From positions 1-64,000 of the forward strand of contig NZ_AUMK01000018.1 of NCBI RefSeq assembly GCF_000430645.1: a stretch of DNA of 64,000 nt. The letters are read 5' to 3'. The stretch's first letter is position 1. Every line of letters starts with the position of its first letter. The notes beneath the pieces are model-generated. The model did not search any database. It was not told where the DNA came from and worked only from the letters and a program-made list of their open reading frames with translations. Made by a program: the position numbers and the translations under genes. This stretch comes from Aquimarina latercula DSM 2041. GTDB lineage: Bacteria > Bacteroidota > Bacteroidia > Flavobacteriales > Flavobacteriaceae. Positions 15,539-25,178 of the stretch are shown piece after piece.

Positions 15539-18500
15539 TAAAAACTTAGTCCTAATCCAAAAGTAAAACGTAAACCATCCTCACTACTAAACAAATTAAA
15601 TTGTCCGGCAATTGTATCCAAAGCATTGACCCAAAATCCTCCTCCTATTGAATCGTGCCAATTATCCGCATCCTCACCATCAAACCATACTCTACCTATA
15701 TCATAACCTCCATAAACCCCTAATTGCAATGGCAACAAACCTGTTTTAAATTTATTAAAACTATATCTAAGATCTCCGCTAAATGCTAATGCTTTATCTC
15801 CTGTAAAACGTTCTTCTCTAAAACCGCGTAAACTATTGATTCCTCCTAAAGTAGCCGCTTGATAAAATTCAAAATCATCTCCGATCAGAAATTCTGCTTG
15901 TACATCAGTTTTTAATACTAATTTTCTATTTTTAGTAATCGCGTTATAAAAACCTAATTTCGGACTTATATATCCAAAAGTTCTATCAGTATCATCTAAA
16001 TTCATTTTAGAACCTCCTTGAAGTTTAAACAACATACCTCTAGTTGGATTAGCACTAATATCAAAACTTTTATACTCATAATTAACATCAATTCCAGCAA
16101 AGAACTTTCTTTCAAAAAAATCAGGATCCGATGTTACTAAACCTAATCCAGAAGTAATAAATCGTCCTTGAGAATCTTGTACTTCTACGCCTTCGTAGGA
16201 TGCTGTAACAGTAAAGCCATTACCGTATCTACCATTTTTACCAATTCCAACATTTAGACCCCAAATACCCGTTTTGACGCGATTATAATCCAAGCCAAGA
16301 TCATCATCAAGGTTCACTGTATTATTACCAAAACCAAAAAAGTTTTGCGCAAAATTTTCACTTGTATATTTTCCACCAATTACTAACCTCCAATCTCCTA
16401 CTGCATTTAAGAATTCTCCCTTATAAGAGATATCATATCCTTCTGTAGCAAAATAATACGCTGCTTTAATCGTATGCTTACTCTGGTAGGGATTATTATT
16501 AAAACCTCTTACTGTATAAACATCGGTAACGTTTATATTAACTCCATCATCTGGATTAAACCCTATTAGTGGTGTCAATGTATTTGTCTTATCTATATAC
16601 TTATTATAATCATAGGTGTTATGATTATAATTATTACTAAAGATAAATTTAGCTCCACCTTTTTTAACAACTGTATTAGGTTTTGACTTATGATCATAAA
16701 CTCTTATTTGCCGCCCATTTTCTATTGTGTATTTATCATTATTTTGTCCTCCGACTATTCTCGTACAAATAGGGTTACTTCCTTTTCCGGTAACTATAAA
16801 TTCATCATCATCATCCAAACCATATATCCATATTTCTTTAGTCTCTTTAGATAAAATAGTTCTTTCATAAAATGGTTCTTGAGGAACTCCATCTTTTATC
16901 CTTGAAATTTTAACGGTTGTACTATTATCGTTTCTTATTATTTCAAAACGATCGTCTTTATCCGTTCCTCTAATAATCACCTGTTTAGAAAGGTATTTAT
17001 AATATCTCTCTGCTATATCTTCAATATTATCTCTTCTCTTTCTTAAATAGCCTTTAATTCTTTCTATCGTTGCATCCTGTAACTCTACAGGCAGGTTACT
17101 AAACGCTTTATCTATAGCTTCGTCATTAAGATTATCTTTAATATAATTTGCTTCTTCTAGCCATATTTTCTTACCAGAATTTTGTGCAAAAGTTCGATCT
17201 AATCTAATTCCTGACTCATTAATCCATCTTACATTTTTTAATTCGCCTTGATATACTTGAAACTTACGCGTAATAGGAACAATAAACTTTATAACACCTA
17301 AAAGTCCACCATCGTAATTAGAAAAGACTTGATCTCGATCTTTAGGAATTGGACGATATAATTTTCCTTTTTTTGTATCAAAACGAGACCATCTCCATTG
17401 ATCAGAATGTCTGTCCCAATCCCCTAAAATCATATCAAACAATCTTGTTCGGATATAATGTGCTTCATCCATTTGATACTCTTCATCTTTTCTCAAATTT
17501 TTAAGTAAGTCATCTGTGCCTTCTATATCATCTGGCCTACCAAATGACGCTAAATCTTTGTGTTCTTTTCCAGGTCTTTCTTCCAGAAAATACATTTCAT
17601 CACCAAAATCTTTGTTGTACTGTCCTAATGCTGGATGTTTAGGAATATAATACACTTTCGAGTTTGCATGATATACGTCGATTGCGTCCGCCAATCCGCC
17701 AACAACTAAAAATGCATAAGGATAACTAGAAGTATAGAAATCAGATAGAAGTTCTTCTGTAAAAGTGTCATCAAAATCGTCTTCTAAATATGTATCTTTA
17801 AATGCTCCTTTTTGCAGAAACTGAGTAACACTTTTTCTCATAGCCCTTAAACTATAACGTTTCCCTGTGCTATCTATCAGACGTAGTGATCTAGTAACTT
17901 GTCCTCCTCCTCGTCTATCAATAGTAAATCCTCCTAACAACGTATCTAGTGTAGCTATAGGAATTTTAATATCTGTACTGTAAACCTTTCTATAATGATC
18001 TCCCCATAAAGATTGATAAAAATTAGACTTTGCTGTTTCTTCTTTATTATATATGGCTGCAGAAATATCATTATCAAAAGAATTACTCAAATTACCACTA
18101 TCATAATTTTCTGGTTGTTTATGTACATCTGTTTGATATACCAATTTTATTTCTCCTTCTTCATTTCCATAAAAACGTACATTTGAGGAGCCATCTTTAT
18201 AAACATCTAAAACTGCAAAACCTTGATTTGGGTAAGAGAACAATCCATCTTTTCCCAAAGTAGCTGCAGAAGCTTTGGATCCTGATCCTGAAACTATCTG
18301 CTTTAACCCTTTACTGTCAATGTATTGTAATGAATGTTCATGTCCAGAAGCAAAAATAACTCTTTCACTATCCCTCGCCATAGTGGATAATCTTCTCATT
18401 AATTTATTATAACTTTCATTATACCTATCCTGAGGAGAAACACCTCCTTGTGACCTTATTTGAGTAACCAAAGAACCTAAGATAGGAAGAGGAATTTTCT

Positions 18501-19242
18501 TTTTAGAAGGAAATATATGACTCTTAAAACTGTATTTCCCTCCGTGTGGGCCATTTGTAAACATCGGATGATGCATTGCTACTAAAACAGTTTTTCCATT
18601 ATGCTTTTTAAGCTCACCTTGTATTTCATTTAAAAACTTATCTCTAGTTTTTATTTCACAATTATCATTTATTGTAGGGTTTTTATTCCAATCAGCAAGA
18701 TACCATTGCGTATCTAAAATAAGTAATTGAATTTGGTCACTTACTTCGATACTCTCAATAGGACATCCTTTTGAGGGTAAAAAAGATCTTTTATTACTTA
18801 ACTTTTTTCTTACGTATTTTTCTTCTCGTCTTAAACCTTTTACCCCATCATTGTACCAATCATGATTTCCCGGAATAAAAACTACATCTCCTTTAAAAGA
18901 ATCAGCAGCTTCTACCTGTGCATCTATCCTATGCTCTGACAAGGCTCTATATTCTGATCCTTTTTCGGGCATCCCTTTCTGATATATATTATCCCCAAGG
19001 TAAATAAGGTAATCGTCAACAGTATTTTCTTTTTCTACAATTTGTTTTAACGCTTCTAATCCAGCTGTGCTTTGGTTCATTGAGGCATTTCCTGCATCTC
19101 CAACCAAATAGAAACTTTTTTCTATTTCTTTATTAGGTAATTTTTTTGGGAAATTTTCGTCTAAATATTGAGTCTGATATGTTGCGCAAGAGTTTAATAA
19201 TAAAATTGAAATGATTAAGAACGTTTGTATATTTTTATTCAT
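15538..19242 (-). CDS. Lipoprotein with metallophosphoesterase, kinase-like segment and BamA-type barrel
   Basis: A protein of about 1234 aa (1238 from the upstream ATG at 19254; the ATG at 19242 gives a cleaner lipoprotein signal). Numbering here is from 19254. The lipid Cys is at 23 (LLLNSC). Residues 46-370 form a calcineurin-like phosphoesterase with all metal motifs: GDAG 52, GDN 87, GNHD 129, HH 228, GHEH 304. Residues about 450-650 resemble a kinase-like fold: a strand with Lys465/Arg470, FLEERPGK near 557, GDWDRHSDQW 611-620 (catalytic-loop-like) and PIPKDRD 636-641 (metal-loop-like). The last 350 or so residues are an Omp85/BamA surface-antigen barrel (SLRGFREERF near 1140). It is probably an outer-membrane enzyme. 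Substrates are unknown. Confidence 0.82.
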   Translation of the reverse strand: MNKNIQTFLIISILLLNSCATYQTQYLDENFPKKLPNKEIEKSFYLVGDAGNASMNQSTAGLEALKQIVEKENTVDDYLIYLGDNIYQKGMPEKGSEYRALSEHRIDAQVEAADSFKGDVVFIPGNHDWYNDGVKGLRREEKYVRKKLSNKRSFLPSKGCPIESIEVSDQIQLLILDTQWYLADWNKNPTINDNCEIKTRDKFLNEIQGELKKHNGKTVLVAMHHPMFTNGPHGGKYSFKSHIFPSKKKIPLPILGSLVTQIRSQGGVSPQDRYNESYNKLMRRLSTMARDSERVIFASGHEHSLQYIDSKGLKQIVSGSGSKASAATLGKDGLFSYPNQGFAVLDVYKDGSSNVRFYGNEEGEIKLVYQTDVHKQPENYDSGNLSNSFDNDISAAIYNKEETAKSNFYQSLWGDHYRKVYSTDIKIPIATLDTLLGGFTIDRRGGGQVTRSLRLIDSTGKRYSLRAMRKSVTQFLQKGAFKDTYLEDDFDDTFTEELLSDFYTSSYPYAFLVVGGLADAIDVYHANSKVYYIPKHPALGQYNKDFGDEMYFLEERPGKEHKDLASFGRPDDIEGTDDLLKNLRKDEEYQMDEAHYIRTRLFDMILGDWDRHSDQWRWSRFDTKKGKLYRPIPKDRDQVFSNYDGGLLGVIKFIVPITRKFQVYQGELKNVRWINESGIRLDRTFAQNSGKKIWLEEANYIKDNLNDEAIDKAFSNLPVELQDATIERIKGYLRKRRDNIEDIAERYYKYLSKQVIIRGTDKDDRFEIIRNDNSTTVKISRIKDGVPQEPFYERTILSKETKEIWIYGLDDDDEFIVTGKGSNPICTRIVGGQNNDKYTIENGRQIRVYDHKSKPNTVVKKGGAKFIFSNNYNHNTYDYNKYIDKTNTLTPLIGFNPDDGVNINVTDVYTVRGFNNNPYQSKHTIKAAYYFATEGYDISYKGEFLNAVGDWRLVIGGKYTSENFAQNFFGFGNNTVNLDDDLGLDYNRVKTGIWGLNVGIGKNGRYGNGFTVTASYEGVEVQDSQGRFITSGLGLVTSDPDFFERKFFAGIDVNYEYKSFDISANPTRGMLFKLQGGSKMNLDDTDRTFGYISPKLGFYNAITKNRKLVLKTDVQAEFLIGDDFEFYQAATLGGINSLRGFREERFTGDKALAFSGDLRYSFNKFKTGLLPLQLGVYGGYDIGRVWFDGEDADNWHDSIGGGFWVNALDTIAGQFNLFSSEDGLRFTFGLGLSF

Positions 19243-19294
19243 AATGGAGTACATTCATTTTTTTTAATTATTTTGGTTACTGAAAAATTATAAC

Positions 19295-20470
19295 ATGAAC
19301 GAGTTAGTTGAAAAAACTGATAATTTTGTTTCTGAACTTTTTACTAAAAAACTTCCTGAAACCTGTATCTATCATAATTATACACATACCAAAAGAGTAT
19401 TTAAAAGTACGAAAGAAATCATTGACAATACTAATATTTCAGAAGAAGATAAAGATATATTATTATTGACCGCATTACTTCACGATACAGGCTATTCTGA
19501 AAGCCTTGATAATCACGAGGAACACAGTGTTATTATCTCTAAAGCCTTTTTAAAAGAACAAAATATTTCTGACGATATTATTAATAAAGTATCTTCTTTG
19601 ATATTGGCAACAAAAATGGAGCACAAACCAAATAATTTATTAGAGAAAATTATTAGAGATGCCGATGCTTCTCACTTGGCTAAAGGGTATTTTAAGGAAA
19701 CTAGTGAATTTTTAAGACAGGAATTTGAGTTTAGCAACAAAGAAAAATATAGTAGCGCTGACTGGTTAAAGATTAATATCGATTTCTTAAAAAACAAACA
19801 CGAATTTTACACAGAATATGCTTTAAAGAATTGGCAACCAAAAAAAGAAGAACATCTATTAGAAATACTTAATGAACAAACAGCTTTAAAAAAGAAAAAG
19901 AAAAAAGCCAAGTTGAAAAAGTTAGTTAAAGAAGAAAGTCCTGAAAAAGGCATACAAACCCTGTTTAGAGTAACTCTTAGAAACCATTTAAAACTAAGTG
20001 ATATTGCAGATACCAAAGCGAATATCTTATTATCTGTCAATGCTATTATCATTTCATTAGCACTATCTAATTTAATTCCTAAACTAGATAATCCTTCTAA
20101 CCAATATTTAATTTATCCAACACTAATATTTATCGTATTTAGTATAATATCGATGTTATTATCGGTATTGGCTACAAGACCTAATGTTACTAGTGGAGAA
20201 TTTACACGCAAGGAAATAGAAGAAAAGAAGGTTAATCTTTTATTCTTTGGTAATTTTCATAAAATGCCTCTTAATGATTACAAATCGGCGATGCATGAAC
20301 TTATGGATGACAAGGAGTATATTTATGATACAATGATAAAAGATTTATACTTTTTGGGTAAGGTACTACATAGAAAATATAAAATCCTCAGAATTACTTA
20401 TACCGTTTTTATGATTGGCTTTATTACTTCGGCATTATCCTTTGTAATTGCATTCAACACATTACAATAA
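19295..20470 (+). CDS. HD-domain phosphohydrolase fused to PycTM (Pycsar-effector-like) membrane domain
   Basis: A 391-aa protein. Residues 20-180 form an HD domain: YHNYTHTKRV (His27/His31), LLHDTGY (His63-Asp64), further His74/His77, and RDADASHL (Asp122/124). A very basic linker (KKKKKKAKLKKL, about 199-210) leads to a C-terminal domain (225-391) with conserved LRNHLKLSDIADTKANILL, two adjacent helices (242-262, 272-292) and a final helix (368-388). The C-terminal domain matches the PycTM/DUF5706 family seen as effectors of Pycsar cCMP/cUMP anti-phage systems. No cyclase gene is adjacent. It may hydrolyse or sense a nucleotide and act at the membrane; the function is inferred. Confidence 0.8.
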   Translation: MNELVEKTDNFVSELFTKKLPETCIYHNYTHTKRVFKSTKEIIDNTNISEEDKDILLLTALLHDTGYSESLDNHEEHSVIISKAFLKEQNISDDIINKVSSLILATKMEHKPNNLLEKIIRDADASHLAKGYFKETSEFLRQEFEFSNKEKYSSADWLKINIDFLKNKHEFYTEYALKNWQPKKEEHLLEILNEQTALKKKKKKAKLKKLVKEESPEKGIQTLFRVTLRNHLKLSDIADTKANILLSVNAIIISLALSNLIPKLDNPSNQYLIYPTLIFIVFSIISMLLSVLATRPNVTSGEFTRKEIEEKKVNLLFFGNFHKMPLNDYKSAMHELMDDKEYIYDTMIKDLYFLGKVLHRKYKILRITYTVFMIGFITSALSFVIAFNTLQ

Positions 20471-20476
20471 AAGAAG

Positions 20477-22843
20477 TTATTTATTAATTTCTTTCATTAA
20501 ATCTTCATAGGTATAATATTCTTTATCCTCTTTATTCTTGTTATAAAGAATATTCACTCTCAATGCTTTTAACCCAGTAACACCTTGTAAATCGTCCAAT
20601 TCTACCACTTCTATCTCATCTTCTAAATAATTCTTGGACTGTAAGAAGTTGATATATTTGATGTATTCCTTTTCATCAGTACGCTGAGAATAGACAACAA
20701 CCAATTTTCCTTTTTCAGTGATTCTCTGGTTTGTACCTTTAATCTTAGCTTTATCTACTCTTTTCTTAACTACTTCATATCTTGCATTATAAGTACCATC
20801 AACATCAAAACGCTTTTCATCCATTCTAAATCTTACTGATAATGAAGCATTAAAAACCAGTACCATAGAAGCTACATCCAACGGAACAGGTAAATCTTGT
20901 TTTAGTTGGTAGTACTCATTCTCCATTTCACACATTACCTGTAACTGCCATAACCTAAGGTTATAAAGATATATTTTATTGAAACTATTCTGTTTAGTAA
21001 TAGACTCACCTATGTACATATTATGCTCTACTCCGTCAGTTTTAAATCGTTCAAAATAATGCGGGTACATTTTTTGGGCTTCCTTTTGTTTTTCATCTAA
21101 CAATGCTGCCATCTTTTTATTAATCAACATAACAGATTCATCGTACGCTTTTCTATGCTTATATAACATTTTAGTACTTTTATCTAATGAATTATTATAT
21201 TGATTTATCAATCCCTCTAGTTCGATATTAGTTCCCTTTAAATGTTTGAATAACGGCTTAATTTCATTTTTTATAAAATTAAGAATTCGTTGTTCTGTAT
21301 CTACCTGTAACTGAGAAGAAACTGAATTTATATAATTCTCTATTCTAAATTTAATTTGATCATAAATTGGTAAAGAATCTATTTCTCTAACCTTATTAAT
21401 AACCTTGGCAATAGCCTTTAATTGAAGAATTAAATCCTTTTGAACCGAACCATTTCGCGCCTCAGAAGATCCTTTGATATCAATCTGTCCAAATAAAGGA
21501 TATACATCTTCAAAAACCACTTCTCTAAAAGAAGTTGGATTTTCTTCTACTTTAGATAAAATAAAACGCTTAGCTTCTTGTCTAAATTTCCAATATACAC
21601 TTGGATGTATAGAAGTACATTCTTGTTGGATAACCAGCTCTAATTCATCTTCGGCTTTAGCTTTAGATCTTAAAACGGAATCTACTAGATACGGCATAAT
21701 ATCCAACAATTTGTTGGCATTGATACTATTTAACTCCTTAATATTAGGCGAAACAATTTCTAAAACTCCTAAAAGCTTTCCATTATCCTCGATTGGCGCT
21801 ATAATTGCGCTTTTAATATTTTGCTTTGCCAGATTGCTGTACATAAGTTCATCTGGATAAGCATCGTGTATTTTTTGAATATTAGAAACTGCGAAAGGTT
21901 CTGATTTTTCAAATAGATATTGATAAGTTCCTTTACACAATGCTGTCTCACAACAGTCAGAAAACTTATCATATAGAATATAACTATCTATAGTTTTAAA
22001 AGGAACTCGTTCTAAAACTCTTTCTTCCTCGTTATAGTTAGAAAAACCAACTTTAATCTCAGGAAGGTTAAATATTCCTCTAAAAATATTCTGAAAACTT
22101 CCTATAAAATCTCCTTGTGTCTTATCGTACTTTAAAAGACTTGTTTTAAATTCTGATAAAGAAACATCCGCAGTTACATCAAATAAATTTGCGATAACAA
22201 TTCCTTTAAATATCCAACTGTTAGGAGGAAACTTTTCTTTCCAAATCTCTACATTATCAAAATTATCAATTAAAACAGCAACATCTTCATCAGTAATATC
22301 TCTTGCATTATCTGTTTTAATTACTTCAATAAAATCACCGTTGTACAAAATTCTATAATGACGCATTATACCAGATGCATCTGGTATATCATAAAAGAAA
22401 GGTCTTCTAAAATCAATTTTATAACCGTAATATTGACTCAAAATTATACTACAACCCATTATAAAATAATGGTCTTCATCTAAATTTTTAATTTGTGGTT
22501 CAAAATCAGAACCCGCTGCCTTTACAATATTCTTGTAACGTTCAGTAGATTTTACTACTGTATTATTAAAAGGTATTGTTGCAATCTTTATTTCATTTTT
22601 TTGTAAAATTTGAGCAAAAGAATCTTCCAAAACGAATTCTATTTGCGGCAACAACTCTTGCACCCGTTCTTCTGTTCTTATCCCTTCTTCTAACTCCGGA
22701 TAATCTTCAGCAATTTTTAAAATACTTTCCGCACGATCACGCAGTAATTTATTATCACTTTTTAAAAACTCTCTGTATTGGTCAAAGAATGAAGAGAAAC
22801 TTATCCTAATATCCAACGGAAATTCATGCTCCAGCACCTTCAT
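20477..22843 (-). CDS. GAF domain-containing protein
   Basis: A 788-aa cytosolic protein. A GAF-like ligand-sensing domain is readable at about residues 270-385 (FAVSNIQKIHDAYPDE followed by IKSAIIAPIEDNGKLLGVLEIVSP). The N-terminal 260 residues and the long C-terminal helical part (about 400-788) carry no catalytic signature that I recognise: no kinase, GGDEF or HTH. Full-length homologues seem typical of flavobacteria, where they are annotated only as GAF proteins. It is convergent with the HD-PycTM gene, 6 nt apart. Role unknown, perhaps a sensory scaffold. Confidence 0.75.
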   Translation of the reverse strand: MKVLEHEFPLDIRISFSSFFDQYREFLKSDNKLLRDRAESILKIAEDYPELEEGIRTEERVQELLPQIEFVLEDSFAQILQKNEIKIATIPFNNTVVKSTERYKNIVKAAGSDFEPQIKNLDEDHYFIMGCSIILSQYYGYKIDFRRPFFYDIPDASGIMRHYRILYNGDFIEVIKTDNARDITDEDVAVLIDNFDNVEIWKEKFPPNSWIFKGIVIANLFDVTADVSLSEFKTSLLKYDKTQGDFIGSFQNIFRGIFNLPEIKVGFSNYNEEERVLERVPFKTIDSYILYDKFSDCCETALCKGTYQYLFEKSEPFAVSNIQKIHDAYPDELMYSNLAKQNIKSAIIAPIEDNGKLLGVLEIVSPNIKELNSINANKLLDIMPYLVDSVLRSKAKAEDELELVIQQECTSIHPSVYWKFRQEAKRFILSKVEENPTSFREVVFEDVYPLFGQIDIKGSSEARNGSVQKDLILQLKAIAKVINKVREIDSLPIYDQIKFRIENYINSVSSQLQVDTEQRILNFIKNEIKPLFKHLKGTNIELEGLINQYNNSLDKSTKMLYKHRKAYDESVMLINKKMAALLDEKQKEAQKMYPHYFERFKTDGVEHNMYIGESITKQNSFNKIYLYNLRLWQLQVMCEMENEYYQLKQDLPVPLDVASMVLVFNASLSVRFRMDEKRFDVDGTYNARYEVVKKRVDKAKIKGTNQRITEKGKLVVVYSQRTDEKEYIKYINFLQSKNYLEDEIEVVELDDLQGVTGLKALRVNILYNKNKEDKEYYTYEDLMKEINK

Positions 22844-23211
22844 AACGGTTTATTTACGGTAGTTTAACAAAAATAACACAAAACCTTGTCACTTAATATC
22901 GGTATTAACAATTAATTAATTGAAAAGCTTACTTTATAAGACATTTATCAATAATTAATAGACGAATATTAATGTTCAACTAGGACTAAAAACAACAAAA
23001 AAATAATTTTCTTAGTAATTTCAGAACAAAACCCCATATTATCTATCTCATTAGACTCCAAACAAATGGTTTTTGTTACACCTATTACATTTTTTTATCT
23101 CCTTTATTTTCAGAATACAAATTAAATATTAACAAATACTTATATTTAAAAGTTAATTTTTGGGGTTTAAGGTCCATATTACATATTTTTACAGATCAAA
23201 AAAGAAATAGA
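22844..23211. other. Non-coding region
   Basis: Divergent intergenic region of 368 bases between the GAF gene (minus) and the TlpA-like gene (plus). AT-rich; apart from the promoter near 23159-23191 I see no gene, RNA or repeat in it. Confidence 0.5.
23159..23191 (+). promoter_or_regulatory. Bacteroidota-type promoter of the TlpA-like gene
   Basis: TTTG (23159-23162), 21-nt spacer, TATTTTTA (23184-23191, one base off TAnnTTTG), 20 nt before the ATG. Confidence 0.5.
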
Positions 23212-24333
23212 ATGAAAAAAATAGTACTGCTTGCTCTCGTATTGTTAATTGCAGCATGTCAAAAAGAGGAAAAGGGATATTCAATTACAGCTGAAACAAA
23301 TGGGTTTGAAGATGGAGTTACAGTATATGTGAATGCAATAAACCAGTCAAACAGACCTACTATCATAGATTCTACTACGATACAGCAAGGTAAATTTTCG
23401 ATATCATTACCTGTGGTAGAAGATAATGATTTTAATTATTTAACCTTTAATGGGACGCCGCAAAATGTATTATTCCTTGCTGAAAACAATCCCATTAAAA
23501 TGACTATCTACAAGGATAGTTTGCGATCTTCAATTATTAAGGGAGGACCTGAAAATCAATTATTTTTCAAGTACTTAAGTAAGATGATTGATTTTGGGAA
23601 AGAAAAACAAGAACTTAGTAATCAATATCAGATAGCCTCTAAGTTAAAAGAAACAGGAAAAACAGTTAATTTATCTAGAAAATTGCAAAAGATACGTGTT
23701 GACGAAAATAAATACAGAAGAGAAATTGCTGAAAACAATCCAAATTCGTTAGTAGCAGTAATGGCGCTTACAGATTTATTAAATCTAAAAGCTGCTCCCG
23801 CAAAACAAATTAAAAAAATATATGCTACTGTCCAGGACACCTTAAAAACATCACGATTAGGTAAAAACCTAGATCGATTAATTACAGCTTCTATTGGTAA
23901 AATAGATATAGGTAGTGAGGCTGAAGATTTTTCTGCTCCTAATCCTGAGGGAAAAATGGTTTCTCTTAAAGAATCCATGGGTAAAATTACTATAATTGAT
24001 TTTTGGGCATCTTGGTGTAAACCTTGTAGAGCAGAGAATCCTAATGTAGTTAGAGTTTATAATAAATATCATGATAAAGGGTTAAATATTATAGGAGTTT
24101 CTCTGGATAGAAAAAAAGACCATTGGACAACAGCAATCGATCAAGATAATTTAGAATGGAATCACGTATCCCACCTAAAATTTTGGCAAGATCCAATAGC
24201 AAAAGCCTATGGAGTAAGATCAATCCCCGCTACTTTTATTATCGATGATAAAGGGAACGTAATTGCTAAAAACCTTAGAGGACCTGCTTTAGAAACAAAA
24301 ATTTCAGAATTATTAGGAGAAGAATCTCTGTAG
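23212..24333 (+). CDS. TlpA-like thioredoxin lipoprotein with DUF4369 N-domain
   Basis: A 373-aa periplasm-facing lipoprotein (MKKIVLLALVLLIAAC, lipid Cys16). Residues 22-120 match the DUF4369 beta-domain; a helical linker follows; residues about 235-373 form a thioredoxin fold with redox motif FWASWCKPCRAENP (WCxPC) and cis-Pro in RSIPATFIID. It probably reduces disulfides in periplasmic proteins, as TlpA/ResA relatives do in cytochrome maturation. Bacteroidota carry many paralogues, so the client is not known. It has its own promoter and terminator. Confidence 0.92.
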   Translation: MKKIVLLALVLLIAACQKEEKGYSITAETNGFEDGVTVYVNAINQSNRPTIIDSTTIQQGKFSISLPVVEDNDFNYLTFNGTPQNVLFLAENNPIKMTIYKDSLRSSIIKGGPENQLFFKYLSKMIDFGKEKQELSNQYQIASKLKETGKTVNLSRKLQKIRVDENKYRREIAENNPNSLVAVMALTDLLNLKAAPAKQIKKIYATVQDTLKTSRLGKNLDRLITASIGKIDIGSEAEDFSAPNPEGKMVSLKESMGKITIIDFWASWCKPCRAENPNVVRVYNKYHDKGLNIIGVSLDRKKDHWTTAIDQDNLEWNHVSHLKFWQDPIAKAYGVRSIPATFIIDDKGNVIAKNLRGPALETKISELLGEESL

Positions 24334-24356
24334 ATTCGGAACGATAACAATTTAAA

Positions 24357-24391
24357 TAAAAAAAGATCTGATAATCAGATCTTTTTTTATT
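24357..24391. terminator. Bidirectional terminator
   Basis: Near-palindromic hairpin agatctgat/atcagatct (24364-24372 and 24374-24382) bordered by A-run and T-run, between the convergent TlpA-like and rhomboid genes. Confidence 0.85.
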
Positions 24392-25041
24392 TAAAGTTTC
24401 CCGAGTCGTTGCATGACAAACAAAACAATTATGGGGATTGCTAACAACCCTATCATTAAAAGGTTTTCTTGAAACAAAAAAGGGGCAAGAATTAATGTCA
24501 CTACATATCCTCCAACTGCTCCACCAAAATGGGCGTCGTGTCCAATATTACCAGACCTACTCTTCATCCCATAAATTGAATATAGCAAATATCCAATACC
24601 AAAAATATAGGCAGGAATAGGAATAGGAATAAACATCAGATACAATTTCATTCCTGGTTGAAATAATATTGCTGAAAAAATAATTCCAGAAACAGCTCCA
24701 CTAGCTCCAACAGCACTATAATGATACTCATCCTTATGAAAAAAGAGAGAAAACAAGTTCCCTACAATCAAGCTACAAAAATAGATTACAAGAAACTTAA
24801 TATTTCCTAATGCATTAAGAACTACTGGTGCAAAAAAGTATAAGGTAAACATATTAAAAAATAAATGCATATGATCTACATGCAAAAAACCAGAAGTAAG
24901 CATTCGTATTTGCTCACCACGTCTTATACCTCCAATATTAAACTTATAGCGTTCCAAAAAAGAAAAATCATTTAATCCCTTTAAAGAAACTAGCACATTT
25001 ACCAATATAATGGCAATTACTACTACATCAAGATTTAGCAT
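24391..25041 (-). CDS. Rhomboid family intramembrane serine protease
   Basis: An inner-membrane protease with about six helices. Numbering from the longest start (25080): HLFFNMFTLYFF with Asn76, nucleophile Ser128 in GASGAVSG, and His184 in HDAHFGGAVGGY, forming the Ser-His dyad. I prefer the internal ATG at 25041 (MLNLDVVV), since it begins at the first transmembrane helix as in relatives; the ATG at 25080 adds 13 residues. Substrates unknown. Divergent from the acyltransferase pair. Confidence 0.9.
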   Translation of the reverse strand: MLNLDVVVIAIILVNVLVSLKGLNDFSFLERYKFNIGGIRRGEQIRMLTSGFLHVDHMHLFFNMFTLYFFAPVVLNALGNIKFLVIYFCSLIVGNLFSLFFHKDEYHYSAVGASGAVSGIIFSAILFQPGMKLYLMFIPIPIPAYIFGIGYLLYSIYGMKSRSGNIGHDAHFGGAVGGYVVTLILAPFLFQENLLMIGLLAIPIIVLFVMQRLGKL

Positions 25042-25178
25042 ACATAATATTTTATCATCCAAATATAATATATATTTCAACCCAATGAGTATCGAATTTA
25101 TTTAGAAATAAGATGATTTTATAGTTTAGTAATAGTAAGCTAAAATAGATTATCTTTAGCCGCTAAAAATAGAATTTA

